Shown: in pieces, positions 46,082-54,253 of the stretch | How the letters are laid out: each line of letters starts with the position of its first letter | How positions within the stretch are numbered: position 1 is the stretch's first letter | Source: a virus | Virus record (IMG/VR): IMGVR_UViG_3300033148_003679 | Coordinates: 20,324 to 84,323 of that record | Length of the DNA stretch: 64,000 nt | Reading direction: 5' to 3' (one strand) | Notes under the pieces: model-generated | Told to the model about the DNA's origin: nothing | Database searches by the model: none | Seen by the model: only the letters and a program-made list of their open reading frames with translations | Translations under genes and position numbers: made by a program

Positions 46082-46688
46082 AACGATACTAGCCGACCCG
46101 CCATGGTCGTACCGGAACAAGAATACGGGCGGGTCGATGACAAGTGGCTCGGCAACGAAATATCCGACGATGACTATAGCGGAGATTGGGGCATTGGATG
46201 TAGCGAGCATCGCGGCGAGAGATGCTGTGCTGTTCTTGTGGGCGACCGTCCCCCTATTGCCTGAAGTGATGCCAGTGCTCGCAATGTGGGGTTTCACGTA
46301 CAAGACTGCATTGTTTTGGGTGAAGACTGGGCGAAATGGGATGGGTTTCTGGTTCAGAGGGGGCGTGGAAATGTGTCTCGTCGGAGCGCGTCGAGGGACA
46401 AAAGCATTGAGATCGCAGCAGTCAAACGTGATCTATGCTCCTGTAAGAGCACATTCACAGAAGCCAGAAGAGTTCTACAACCTCGTGGAACCAGTGACAA
46501 AGGGACCAAGGGTTGAATTGTTCGCACGAGCAGTGCGACCAGGCTGGCGCTCAATTGGGTTGGAAACTAACGGCGAACGGCTATCTGTTGAGGATTTCAT
46601 CCGAGAGGAGACACAACGATGTGCGAACATGACGAACAGAAAACACAAGACGAAGATGCCGTCTGTGCGCGATGCGGACGGCATGTAG
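46071..46688 (+). CDS. MT-A70-family adenine methyltransferase
   Basis: 205 residues from ATG 46071 (AAGGAG). The catalytic DPPW lies at residues 9-12 (ILADPPWSYRN), followed by YPTMTIAEI, LFLWATVPLLPEVMPVLAMW and HSQKPEEFYNLVE, which are standard for phage MT-A70 N6-adenine methyltransferases. Third DNA methyltransferase class in the window. The substrate is probably phage DNA. Confidence 0.9.
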   Translation: MLYKTILADPPWSYRNKNTGGSMTSGSATKYPTMTIAEIGALDVASIAARDAVLFLWATVPLLPEVMPVLAMWGFTYKTALFWVKTGRNGMGFWFRGGVEMCLVGARRGTKALRSQQSNVIYAPVRAHSQKPEEFYNLVEPVTKGPRVELFARAVRPGWRSIGLETNGERLSVEDFIREETQRCANMTNRKHKTKMPSVRDADGM

Positions 46689-46810
46689 ACATGGTGATTC
46701 AGCTTTCATGGTTGGGCAGAGAGAGCCGGCCACTGTGTAGAAAATGCTTTGATGCGGCATGTGCAGAAACAGTGAAAAGGGCAAAGAAGTCTCGGAAGGA
46801 AACGCGATGA
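46619..46810 (+). CDS. Small zinc-ribbon protein
   Basis: 63 residues overlapping the methyltransferase end. CARCGRHVDMVIQLS...RPLCRKCFDAAC forms a zinc ribbon with a basic tail. Coupled to the next gene. Confidence 0.6.
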   Translation: MCEHDEQKTQDEDAVCARCGRHVDMVIQLSWLGRESRPLCRKCFDAACAETVKRAKKSRKETR

Positions 46811-47520
46811 GTAAAACCACTGGTATAGAGTGGGCTGACGCAACATGGAACCCGTGGCAGGGATGTCATAAAATCGATGAAGGGTGTCAGAACTGCTATA
46901 TGTACCAAGAGAAGTTACGGTTTGGACAAAACCCGACGAGAGTTATACGGTCAAAACCTGCGACATTTAATGCTCCGCTGAAGTGGACGGAACCGCGCAG
47001 GATATTTGTCTGTTCATGGTCAGACTTTTTTGTCAAAGAAGCGGACGAATGGCGGGAAGAAGCATATCAAGTCATGTGCCAGACACCGTGGCATACATAC
47101 ATGGTTTTGACTAAACGACCAGAACGTATTAAAGACAATACTTTTCCTGAAAATATGTGGATTGGCGTTTCGGTATCAAGGTGTGGAATAAGAGGAGCGC
47201 AACGAATAGAAGGTCTGCTTTCTCTCAAATCGCCCATCTTGCGATTCGTGAGTTTTGAGCCGTTACTTCAGCGGGTAACTTGTTCTCTGGATGGTATAAA
47301 CTGGGTAATTTGCGGATGTGAATCGGGACCATATCGACGGCCTTTTGACGAATGGTGGGCTAGAGATTTGCGAGATCAATGCCTTGCAAACAATATCCCC
47401 TTTTTCTACAAACAGGGGCGGGACGAACAGGGCAAGGTTGTTCGTTTGCCAAAGCTGGATGGACAGGTATGGGCACAGATTCCAGATGTGCAGAAGGGTC
47501 ATAACGATGGGCGAATATGA
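46807..47520 (+). CDS. DUF5131 family phage protein (Gp37/Gp68-like)
   Basis: 237 residues, ATG 46807. TTGIEWADATWNPWQGCHKI, CQNCYMYQE, RIFVCSWSDFF, MVLTKRPERI, WIGVSVS and GCESGPYRRPFDEWWARDLR match DUF5131, a family distantly related to radical SAM proteins, with CxxxxxxCxxC near the N-terminus (C17, C25, C28). No reaction has been established for it here. Confidence 0.82.
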   Translation: MSKTTGIEWADATWNPWQGCHKIDEGCQNCYMYQEKLRFGQNPTRVIRSKPATFNAPLKWTEPRRIFVCSWSDFFVKEADEWREEAYQVMCQTPWHTYMVLTKRPERIKDNTFPENMWIGVSVSRCGIRGAQRIEGLLSLKSPILRFVSFEPLLQRVTCSLDGINWVICGCESGPYRRPFDEWWARDLRDQCLANNIPFFYKQGRDEQGKVVRLPKLDGQVWAQIPDVQKGHNDGRI

Positions 47521-47767
47521 CGGGCATAATACGCGACAAGCGCATGTATTGATGGCAGCGTGTCGATATGCACTATCGCAGGCAGAAACGCACGGGTTTT
47601 TTGAAGACGATATAGTTTTGGAGATTGTATTGGAATGGGATAATTTGAGTCCAGTAGACCGTGTCATGATTCTCGCTGATATAGAAGCTGCGGAGAGAGA
47701 TACACCTTGTCTGCCCAATGTATGGAAAAAGATCGCGAGGCTAGGAGTATACGACGATGAAACGTAA
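47507..47767 (+). CDS. Hypothetical protein (86 aa)
   Basis: ATG 47507 within the repeated junction GGTCATAACGATGGGCGAA. Helical and acidic (MGEYDGHNTRQAHVLMAACR). Overlaps both neighbours by a few bases. Unknown function. Confidence 0.6.
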   Translation: MGEYDGHNTRQAHVLMAACRYALSQAETHGFFEDDIVLEIVLEWDNLSPVDRVMILADIEAAERDTPCLPNVWKKIARLGVYDDET

Positions 47768-48029
47768 GTGGGTTAACGAAGAGCAGATATGCAAAACATG
47801 TTGGGCGTATGACTCGGATATGGCATGTCCCTGTTGCGGTACGCCGATTGGAGATGGGTGGGGATGGTGTCGCGAATATGAACGTGTAACGCGGGCGCAA
47901 AGTACGTGTGTGTACTGGGGCGAAGGTGCTGAAGGGTACGGCCAAATACGAGAGGCACTTGAGAAATTGATTAAAGCAAACCAAGAAGAGCGGAAAGGTC
48001 ATAACGATGAGCGAACAGACAGAGAATAA
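47757..48029 (+). CDS. Cysteine-rich small protein
   Basis: 90 residues. ICKTCWAYDSDMACPCCGTP, CREYER and STCVYW offer a zinc or Fe-S site. C-terminal end KGHNDERTDRE is encoded by the repeated junction sequence. Confidence 0.6.
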   Translation: MKRKWVNEEQICKTCWAYDSDMACPCCGTPIGDGWGWCREYERVTRAQSTCVYWGEGAEGYGQIREALEKLIKANQEERKGHNDERTDRE

Positions 48030-48375
48030 AGACGAAGCGGGATACAGTGGATGTGGGCTCGTCTTCGAGGTACAGACAGCCGAAAATCTCATTTGTGGTC
48101 AAGATGGGCTGTGCTCCGAATGTGCAAAACGTCTTGCGGCAGAAAACGCGGTATGGCAAAAGCGGTGGGCGGCCATGTCGTGCTCTGTGGAAGATGCTGA
48201 ATCTGCCGCATGGCTCGACGATACGGTATGGGAAACAGAGAACCCGCTGTTGCAGTTCTGGTTCAAAGTCCAAGAGATAATCGAACAAGTGGAAACCGAT
48301 TATCCGCTACCAGATCGAGGATACCAGATCGAGGAGATAGAAAGGAGAGAAAACGCGAATGGAACGAGAAACTGA
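48007..48375 (+). CDS. Hypothetical protein with CxxC pair
   Basis: 122 residues; ATG 48007 within the third copy of the GGTCATAACGATG junction. CGQDGLCSECAKR near residues 30-42. The C-terminal half is acidic. Unknown function. Confidence 0.6.
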   Translation: MSEQTENKDEAGYSGCGLVFEVQTAENLICGQDGLCSECAKRLAAENAVWQKRWAAMSCSVEDAESAAWLDDTVWETENPLLQFWFKVQEIIEQVETDYPLPDRGYQIEEIERRENANGTRN

Positions 48376-48637
48376 TTTTATAGATGAAAGAATAGGTTCC
48401 CGGTGGAAATGCGGAAAGGAGTTTACTATTAGAGAGATTGCCGAGACGTTATCGGTTAGTGATTCCATCGTTTTACATGCAGTCAGACAGAACCAGCTCA
48501 GAATGCATCGGGCTGGTTGTGGGAGTGAAAAAAAGGCTACAGTAGAAGACATTGCGGCATGGCTTCAGGATGATGAGTTTGTACGACGTGTATTTATTGA
48601 CCATCCGTTACCGGGCCGGGGAGATGCAGAAGAATGA
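48359..48637 (+). CDS. Excisionase-like HTH protein
   Basis: 92 residues, AAAGGAG upstream of ATG 48359. FTIREIAETLSVSDSIVLHA, then VRQNQL, and later TVEDIAAWLQD resemble a MerR/excisionase-type winged HTH that reads DNA. May act as a regulator. Confidence 0.55.
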   Translation: MERETDFIDERIGSRWKCGKEFTIREIAETLSVSDSIVLHAVRQNQLRMHRAGCGSEKKATVEDIAAWLQDDEFVRRVFIDHPLPGRGDAEE

Positions 48638-48837
48638 AGATAGGACGTGTAGAAGTTTATGACCCACCTTCAGTTTATGTTTTACCTTCGCACTATAATG
48701 ACGGTAAATGCCGTGGATTGAATCGTCTAGTCGCTTGGAAGAATGGACGGGAACGATGCGAACGTAACGCGACAGAGACAGTGGAAAGAATACCGTTCTG
48801 CTGGCAACATGCGCAGATGGCGAGGGGGAAGAAGTAG
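48634..48837 (+). CDS. Hypothetical protein (67 aa)
   Basis: ATG 48634 overlaps the previous stop. GKCRGLNRLVAWKNGRERCE...FCWQHAQMARGKK resembles small phage proteins with a C...C...CWQH metal site. Unknown function. Confidence 0.6.
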   Translation: MKIGRVEVYDPPSVYVLPSHYNDGKCRGLNRLVAWKNGRERCERNATETVERIPFCWQHAQMARGKK

Positions 48838-48839
48838 AC

Positions 48840-49079
48840 ATGCGAGACGGTGAAATAGTCGGAATGCGTTTCGGGCCACGGTTTAAATTCGGTACTATTG
48901 CATACGCGTATATGGTTAGCAATACTTACGATCAGCTTCTTTACCGCGACCATATGCAAATGATGGCCGATGCAGGGTTTGGAGACCCATGGAATCATTG
49001 TGCCCGTATGCCAACTTTAGTTGTCGTAAAGGATGGTGTTCTATCTTTACCGGCAACAGATACTAGTATAGAGGTATAA
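48840..49079 (+). CDS. Hypothetical protein (79 aa)
   Basis: ATG 48840 two bases after the previous stop. Mixed alpha/beta (IVGMRFGPRFKFGTIAYAYM). Unknown function. Confidence 0.55.
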   Translation: MRDGEIVGMRFGPRFKFGTIAYAYMVSNTYDQLLYRDHMQMMADAGFGDPWNHCARMPTLVVVKDGVLSLPATDTSIEV

Positions 49080-49082
49080 ACC

Positions 49083-49772
49083 ATGAAACCTGTATTAGCA
49101 TGGCATTTCTTGTCGGCAGATCGACGACTTGGATATGGTGACGGACGGTTAGTGCGCACACGCCAGACATTGCGCGCCGAAGGCGAACCTATGTTATGTA
49201 AAAACGGAATGCATGGATCCCGACGTATCCTCGATGCGCTTATATACGGACAGGGTGCGGTTGTCGAACGGGTGGAGATTGGAACAGACCTGCCGTATAA
49301 GATTGTTAAACAAGAAGATAGACTTGTTGGTACATGGCGTAAAACGTTATGGTGGATTGATGCAGAGATGATCTTACACGAGTTTGCCTGCCGAGAGGCG
49401 GAAGATGTCTTGAAGTGTATAGGCATAACAAATGAAGCAAGTTGGAACGCAATTCGCACGAAACGGCTGTGGATGCAGGGTAAAGCTACTGTAGAAGAAT
49501 TGAATGATCAGGTAAATAGTTCGATTGAATGGGGAACTCATTGGCCTGTTGATTCGGCAACTTATTGGGCAATTTGTCAAACAGCTCATCAAGCAGCTCG
49601 CTGGGCAGCTGATCGGGCAGCTTGTTCAATGGCTCATTGTGCATCTGATTCGATAACTTGTTACGCAATTCGTCAGGCAACTTATTGGGCGACTCATCAG
49701 GCAGTTTGTTTCGCGCAGAACCAGCGGTTGACAGCAATGGTATGTACCGCGTACCGACAACAAAAAGGATAA
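49083..49772 (+). CDS. DUF7666-like protein with Ala-rich helical repeats
   Basis: 229 residues. MKPVLAWHFLSADRRLGYGD, GEPMLCKNGMHGSRRILDAL and DRLVGTWRKTLWWIDAEMIL match a phage protein family (KMYAWHFL...LCKxGxHaS...DAL.Y..G). The C-terminal 80 residues are imperfect repeats of TYWAIxQAAHxAARWAADRA type. Function unknown. Confidence 0.7.
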   Translation: MKPVLAWHFLSADRRLGYGDGRLVRTRQTLRAEGEPMLCKNGMHGSRRILDALIYGQGAVVERVEIGTDLPYKIVKQEDRLVGTWRKTLWWIDAEMILHEFACREAEDVLKCIGITNEASWNAIRTKRLWMQGKATVEELNDQVNSSIEWGTHWPVDSATYWAICQTAHQAARWAADRAACSMAHCASDSITCYAIRQATYWATHQAVCFAQNQRLTAMVCTAYRQQKG

Positions 49773-49780
49773 CACATAAA

Positions 49781-49939
49781 ATGGCTCAACTGATTCTAAA
49801 ATGTCATTGCGAACATAAATATCAAGACAAAAAGTATGGCGTAGGAATGCGGGTACATAACGAGTGTGCCGAGAAAAATGGTAGAGTAATGCGGTGTACT
49901 GTATGTGGACAAGAACGAAATATCGGGGGAAGGAGTTGA
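49781..49939 (+). CDS. Small zinc-ribbon protein
   Basis: 52 residues, AAAAGG upstream of ATG 49781. CHCEHKYQDKKYGVGMRVHN, then CAEKNGRVMRCTVCG is a conserved phage zinc ribbon (C.C.H.YQD..YG.G.RVHN...). The next 125 bases (49940-50064) hold only a weak membrane-peptide frame from 49980. Confidence 0.7.
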   Translation: MAQLILKCHCEHKYQDKKYGVGMRVHNECAEKNGRVMRCTVCGQERNIGGRS

Positions 49940-50064
49940 AAGAGAAGGAATTGAATACGAAAATAGTAACAATACGGACATGTATAACGTGTTGATACTG
50001 TTTATAGCAGTTTTTCAGCGTTCATTACATCGGCAACTTATTTTTCACTGGAACTGGAGGAATA

Positions 50065-50694
50065 ATGGCTTTTTATGCAATCCGAATCATTAACGCTCAT
50101 GGTCATGGAAAAAAAATCTGGCTTGATTATACGCCTAACGGTCATCCTTTCTGGAATACTAAACCATGGGTTATAGTGGAAAAGAGTACGGCTAACAAAC
50201 TGTTTAGAGCTATTAACGAGATTGAAGGAGTTCCACGTAACGAGATGATTCTTACAACATTTGAAGAGTCGTCTGGAATAATTTCTCTTGGTAAAGCGAG
50301 ACGGTTAGGTTTCGTTGTTATGTATATTATATGTAAAGAAGGGGCGACTATAAACGATGTAGAGTTTTCGACCCCGTTTCTGTGGGTTGAACCTGTATTA
50401 GACGGATACGAACAGTCAAAAACTGTTTATGAATATTCGTGGACTAGTACACCTATGGCGTATATCGACCATTTTAGTGCAACTGAATGGTTGAAACGGT
50501 ACGAGTCAGGTGACGGGAAATGTATAGATTATATGAGAGACAGTATTGCTGCGACATATATTAAGGCTAAAGATCGGCCAAAAGGTATGGTTTCGCCGAT
50601 TTACATTTCGTTAAAACCTGTAAGACGTAAAATAGGGGCAGGAAACAGACGTAGACTGAAATCGCAAAAACAAGTAAAAAGGGTAAAAGTATGA
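50065..50694 (+). CDS. Hypothetical protein (209 aa)
   Basis: GGAGGAATA before ATG 50065. Beta-rich N-terminal half (MAFYAIRIINAHGHGKKIWL) and a basic C-terminal tail (RRKIGAGNRRRLKSQKQVKR). No family recognised. Confidence 0.6.
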   Translation: MAFYAIRIINAHGHGKKIWLDYTPNGHPFWNTKPWVIVEKSTANKLFRAINEIEGVPRNEMILTTFEESSGIISLGKARRLGFVVMYIICKEGATINDVEFSTPFLWVEPVLDGYEQSKTVYEYSWTSTPMAYIDHFSATEWLKRYESGDGKCIDYMRDSIAATYIKAKDRPKGMVSPIYISLKPVRRKIGAGNRRRLKSQKQVKRVKV

Positions 50695-50897
50695 TGAAAA
50701 TTAGAGGCGTTCAATACGGTGCACGGTATAACACTTTTAGTATCGTTTGCGATTGTAACAACAAACCTTTTGACGTTCGGGTAGACCGGCTGATAGTTGT
50801 GTGTCCCGAATGTGGGTTACAAGAAAATCTTATGAGTTTGCGGGATAAATATCTGGGTGTAGACGGTGGACCGAATGCAGAAAGTGTAAAAATCTAG
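50691..50897 (+). CDS. Small zinc-ribbon protein, end of the rightward arm
   Basis: 68 residues, overlapping the previous gene. CDCNNKPFDVRVDRLIVVCP, then ECG is a zinc ribbon. Its stop is ten bases from the stop of the convergent leftward gene at 50908. No terminator hairpin is visible between them. Confidence 0.65.
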   Translation: MMKIRGVQYGARYNTFSIVCDCNNKPFDVRVDRLIVVCPECGLQENLMSLRDKYLGVDGGPNAESVKI

Positions 50898-50907
50898 TTC
50901 GTTAGTG

Positions 50908-51867
50908 TTATTGTCCAGCTGTAAGACTCACAGTAGACTCGACGAAGAACCGACGTTCTGCACCCTTTTTTCGGCGTACAGGAACAATTTTCAGTTCAGG
51001 TGTACCTAGTACAGCAGGACAATAATGGCCTTTTGCAATATAATTGTCTTTAAACGCTGTTTCTTCGCCATCAATATACCCTTTTCGGTATCCGCCTGTC
51101 CGTACATACCACATGTTTTCGTTACTAACACGTATTTTACCGGCATTGTCTTTTAGCCGCAAGACTTGGCCTGGCGCAGCCTGTTGGTCGTGGTTATGTC
51201 CGGCTAGATAGAAGTTGGCACGGGCAACGTCTCTTAGTCTGGAAACAGCGTTTATAGACCCGCCTTTTGTCCGGCCACCGCCTATAGTCTCGCCATGGAC
51301 GGCTAAAATGTCTTGGGCAAGATGTGATCCACCAGCTCCGATTACAAGTCTGACCATAGCCATTCCGCCGAGATTGACGGTAGGGAACCCATGTTCGCCG
51401 TTAGGATCTTTTGCCAGCCATCGTTTATTGAGTTCTTCAACGAGATAATCCGTCCCATCTTTCCATGCACCGTTTTTATACTTTACTATCCCTCGATGGT
51501 TTCCTTCGATATTAAACAGTATTCGACCAGCCATAAAGTCAATGCTAGAAAGGAAATCGTCCATTTCTTGTTGATACATATTGGCTACTTTAACGACTGT
51601 ACCTTCATGCAACTCGGCGTTCCGTAAAGCGTTTCGTTCTGTCCGTGTTATCCCCTCAATTTCATCGCCCAAGAGTATAAAGTATACTTGTAACCCAGCG
51701 GCTATCATGTCTTTTGTGCGCGATAGAAATCGGTTGAACTCACCTTGTGCATGAAAAGAACAATAGCGGTGAACGTCGCTTAAAGGAAAAATGTAGATAG
51801 GTTCGTTAATATGAGGTACGTAGACTGTAACTTTATGTTTCGAGAAACGATACGGTTCGGTAAGCAT
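50908..51867 (-). CDS. Calcineurin-like metallophosphoesterase
   Basis: 319 residues with the metal-binding motifs in order: D31-x-H33 (LSDVHRY), GD near 67-68 (LLGDEIEG), GNH near 121 (IEGNHRG), H near 191 (AVHGET) and GHNH near 222 (AGHNHDQ). Enzymes of this fold hydrolyse phosphomonoesters, phosphodiesters or nucleic acids with two metals. Last gene of the leftward late arm. Start ATG 51867 after GAGGAAC. Substrate unknown. Confidence 0.88.
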   Translation of the reverse strand: MLTEPYRFSKHKVTVYVPHINEPIYIFPLSDVHRYCSFHAQGEFNRFLSRTKDMIAAGLQVYFILLGDEIEGITRTERNALRNAELHEGTVVKVANMYQQEMDDFLSSIDFMAGRILFNIEGNHRGIVKYKNGAWKDGTDYLVEELNKRWLAKDPNGEHGFPTVNLGGMAMVRLVIGAGGSHLAQDILAVHGETIGGGRTKGGSINAVSRLRDVARANFYLAGHNHDQQAAPGQVLRLKDNAGKIRVSNENMWYVRTGGYRKGYIDGEETAFKDNYIAKGHYCPAVLGTPELKIVPVRRKKGAERRFFVESTVSLTAGQ

Positions 51868-51877
51868 AAAAGTTCCT

Positions 51878-52246
51878 CTACTGTTTCGTAAGCGAATCTT
51901 CTATATTTCTAATTTTTATACCTTTGTTGCGTGCTATATACGCTTGCTGTTTTAATTTCAGGATGCCCCAGTGTTCTAATCTGTTCTGTAACATCTCTTC
52001 AGCTTTTTCGTCTCTTGTTTCTGCAAAAACGTCTCGCACTTTCTGTTTAATGCCATTAGCGGCAACATCCCAAGGTGTATCATTGTCGTCATTACCACTC
52101 GCAGACATTTTTTCTATTGCCAGAATGAGGTGATCGTTTAGTGACACTGCCGTTTTTGCCACCTTTTTGCCTTTATTTCGACCGACAAAATAGAGGATGA
52201 GAGATGTAATGGCAGCGACGATCAGTTTTATTAGTTCAATATCCAT
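51878..52246 (-). CDS. Holin-like small membrane protein
   Basis: 122 residues with one N-terminal membrane segment (LIKLIVAAITSLILYFVG, residues 5-22) followed by charged helices. Its start overlaps the stop of the adjacent membrane protein. Position in the late arm near the tail genes fits a lysis role, but one-segment topology is not decisive. Confidence 0.55.
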   Translation of the reverse strand: MDIELIKLIVAAITSLILYFVGRNKGKKVAKTAVSLNDHLILAIEKMSASGNDDNDTPWDVAANGIKQKVRDVFAETRDEKAEEMLQNRLEHWGILKLKQQAYIARNKGIKIRNIEDSLTKQ

Positions 52247-52479
52247 TATTCTTGTATATCCTTATTCTTCCAAGAGAACCATCCCACAACAGCCAATATA
52301 GCATAAATCGCAAACAAGATTGATTGCGCATATAATTCTACCGTCCAATCAATTATAGCCCATGTAACATTCGAGAAAAACCAAAGCAGAAAACATAGAC
52401 GATTCTTTTTGATGTTTAACACGACACCACAAAGAGACGTGCCAGCTATTGGCCATTGTAACCAATCTAACCAATCCAT
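52246..52479 (-). CDS. Small three-segment membrane protein (holin or PnuC-like)
   Basis: 77 residues, nearly all membrane: WPIAGTSLCGVVLNIKKN, LCFLLWFFSNVTWAIIDW and SILFAIYAILAVVGWFSW. The length and three segments fit a class I holin; the W..W.N..WAI motif also resembles small PnuC-related phage proteins. Overlaps the next gene by one base. Confidence 0.6.
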   Translation of the reverse strand: MDWLDWLQWPIAGTSLCGVVLNIKKNRLCFLLWFFSNVTWAIIDWTVELYAQSILFAIYAILAVVGWFSWKNKDIQE

Positions 52480-52488
52480 TATTCATAA

Positions 52489-52929
52489 TTACTCCTGCTG
52501 TTCGCTGTCTCTCTCGTTACTTTTCCTCTGTTCAAACGAGTCCATAAAATCCCATACAGCACCTACAACGGCAATTGTACCGGATTCGCCAACAAGATTA
52601 TAGATCATCTCGAACTCTTGTGGCGTTATATCCGACGTTTTACCGCCATAAGCCTTTTTACAAATGTCGTTTCTCATCTTTTTTTCTTGTGGCTTGATCT
52701 TATCCCCGGCATAAGGACGACCTGTTTGAGGGTCGATTGTACCCCACATCATTGCTGTTATAACGGCGTCTGCAAGAGTCAAATCAACAATCTCTTGGGT
52801 CATTACAGGTATACCGGTTTCAGGATTAATCACTTCTTTCCCGTCATCGTCTTTTACAGGAATACGTTTAGCGGTTGGTATAGGTCTACCGTCAACACCT
52901 GTCAATACTGTAGAAAAATCAATCTTCAT
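52489..52929 (-). CDS. Conserved late-region protein (146 aa)
   Basis: Begins MKIDFSTVLTGVDGRPIPTA. VDLTLADAVITAMM...EKKMRNDICKKAYGGKTSDI...FEMIYNLVG resembles a phage protein often found beside lysis genes (lTl.d....aL...K......kI...lvG). Exact role unknown. Confidence 0.6.
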   Translation of the reverse strand: MKIDFSTVLTGVDGRPIPTAKRIPVKDDDGKEVINPETGIPVMTQEIVDLTLADAVITAMMWGTIDPQTGRPYAGDKIKPQEKKMRNDICKKAYGGKTSDITPQEFEMIYNLVGESGTIAVVGAVWDFMDSFEQRKSNERDSEQQE

Positions 52930-52934
52930 GTATA

Positions 52935-53321
52935 TTACCCTTTTTCCTTATGGTCATTCGCTTCTACCTTTCCGATATTTAACAACGCTAGATTCAAAAC
53001 TCCATGATCTTTGTTTGCATTTTCACCTTCATGACCAATTTGGGTGTCAAGATTATGCCATTGTCGTAATTCTTCTCCATGTTCCCAAACTTGAGACAAT
53101 ATACTTACAGCACATCCATACATAAACCCAGTAATTCCTTCTGTATCTGCTTTATGTGATGTCTCTTTGGCAATTTCTGCAACAGACATACCGGCACTTA
53201 TTTGTTCCTCCATTAGCTCTACCCATCGTTGAGTATACTGTACCACGGCAATACCGTAGGGGTCGAAATTAGCTGCAACAGTTTTTTGCCAATCTGTCTC
53301 TAGTCTTGGTTTAATCTTCAT
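52935..53321 (-). CDS. Paralogue of the early-arm gene at 39772
   Basis: 128 residues from ATG 53321 (MKIKPRLETDWQKTVAANFD); a longer TTG frame from 53402 is less likely because a 37-residue gene overlaps it. QISAGMSVAEIAKETSHKAD, VWEHGEELRQWHNLDTQIGH match the protein at 39772-40146 closely. Function unknown; the lysis-region location may be the original one. Confidence 0.75.
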   Translation of the reverse strand: MKIKPRLETDWQKTVAANFDPYGIAVVQYTQRWVELMEEQISAGMSVAEIAKETSHKADTEGITGFMYGCAVSILSQVWEHGEELRQWHNLDTQIGHEGENANKDHGVLNLALLNIGKVEANDHKEKG

Positions 53322-53431
53322 TTCTCTGTTTTTTTCTCTTGGTTTGCTATTAACGTTACAACTTCTCCGATTTCCTCTTCGGACAGTTCGGATAAACGGC
53401 AACTAAGGGCTCGTACCAGTTTCTTTGTCAC
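53318..53431 (-). CDS. Small coupled protein (37 aa)
   Basis: GTG 53431 to TGA 53318 reads MTKKLVRALSCRLSELSEEE, then IGEVVTLIANQEKKTEK. It overlaps the end of the previous gene and its stop overlaps the ATG at 53321 (ATGA), a coupled chain. Helical and protein-like in composition. Confidence 0.5.
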   Translation of the reverse strand: MTKKLVRALSCRLSELSEEEIGEVVTLIANQEKKTEK

Positions 53432-53780
53432 TATTTCTGGCCAGATTGTTCATCACTATGGTATGGATTTTAACTATAGACTTTTCGACAGACTGTAAGG
53501 TTCTTTTAGTATTTCTTGTCTCTGTAAGAATCTCTTCTATATCTTTATCGAGTCGTTTAAAATGTTCGTCATGTCGAATAACAAGTATACTAAGATCATC
53601 GAGTTTAGACGCCTGTCCCGCATCCCAGTCAAGATGGTTCTGGAAATCGTTTCTACCTTCCGAAGACCTGATTTGTAAAGTTACGAAAGCAGAGACGATA
53701 AACATAACTGCTACAAAGATTTTCCAGTTATCTCTAACCGCTCTTACCAGACCGTTTACATCATTATTCCTCTGTTGCAT
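53403..53780 (-). CDS. Membrane-anchored coiled-coil protein (lysis region)
   Basis: 125 residues. Residues 19-38 are a membrane segment (WKIFVAVMFIVSAFVTLQIR), followed by a coiled coil (KRLDKDIEEILTETRNTKRT). Bitopic, consistent with an i-spanin (Rz-like) or an anti-holin. First gene after the promoter at 53811. Confidence 0.6.
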   Translation of the reverse strand: MQQRNNDVNGLVRAVRDNWKIFVAVMFIVSAFVTLQIRSSEGRNDFQNHLDWDAGQASKLDDLSILVIRHDEHFKRLDKDIEEILTETRNTKRTLQSVEKSIVKIHTIVMNNLARNSDKETGTSP

Positions 53781-53810
53781 ATTTCCAATCTTCTATAACA
53801 GGAACGATCT

Positions 53811-53840
53811 ATTATACCATGTTTATACCTGAAATGTCAA
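53811..53840 (-). promoter_or_regulatory. Leftward late-arm promoter
   Basis: Minus strand TTGACA (53840-53835), 18-base spacer, TATAAT (53816-53811). Leader of about 25 bases to ATG 53780. Would give separate expression of the putative lysis genes and the metallophosphoesterase. Confidence 0.8.
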
Positions 53841-53851
53841 ATCAGGGTTTG

Positions 53852-54223
53852 TCATGGTATAGGTTCCGGTTCTGCTTGTATTGCATCTATTTCGTCTTTC
53901 ATTGCCTGTAACCCCGCAATTGCGCAATCCAGGTTGTGGAACACGGTTTTGCGCCTCAACTCTTCCAGCGATACCGCTTCTATATAATGTGAGACTTGTA
54001 CCGTAACTTCTTCACCCGTCATATGTTTCCCGCCTCGATCTACACGGATCTGTTGGTCGCACCCGTCTCTTGCACATTTGACCAGTTTGATCTCAGTTTC
54101 ACCGTATGTAGGATGTTCGACTGGAACCAAAGACGCTCGGTCGTTATATGGGGTCAGCACATGGGTGACAATCCCTGTCCGTTCAACTTCAATTTCAACT
54201 TCTTCCGGCTCTTCATTTGCCAT
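53852..54223 (-). CDS. Hypothetical tail-associated protein
   Basis: 123 residues; GGCGGTG gives better spacing to ATG 54223 than to GTG 54235. Acidic N-terminus (MANEEPEEVEIEVERTGIVT), CARDGCDQQIRVD zinc-like pair and an HNLDCAIAGLQA helix. Follows the tail tip gene by 30 bases. Unknown function. Confidence 0.6.
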   Translation of the reverse strand: MANEEPEEVEIEVERTGIVTHVLTPYNDRASLVPVEHPTYGETEIKLVKCARDGCDQQIRVDRGGKHMTGEEVTVQVSHYIEAVSLEELRRKTVFHNLDCAIAGLQAMKDEIDAIQAEPEPIP

Positions 54224-54253
54224 TGTTCTGTTCACCGCCTTTCGCTCTTTCGT

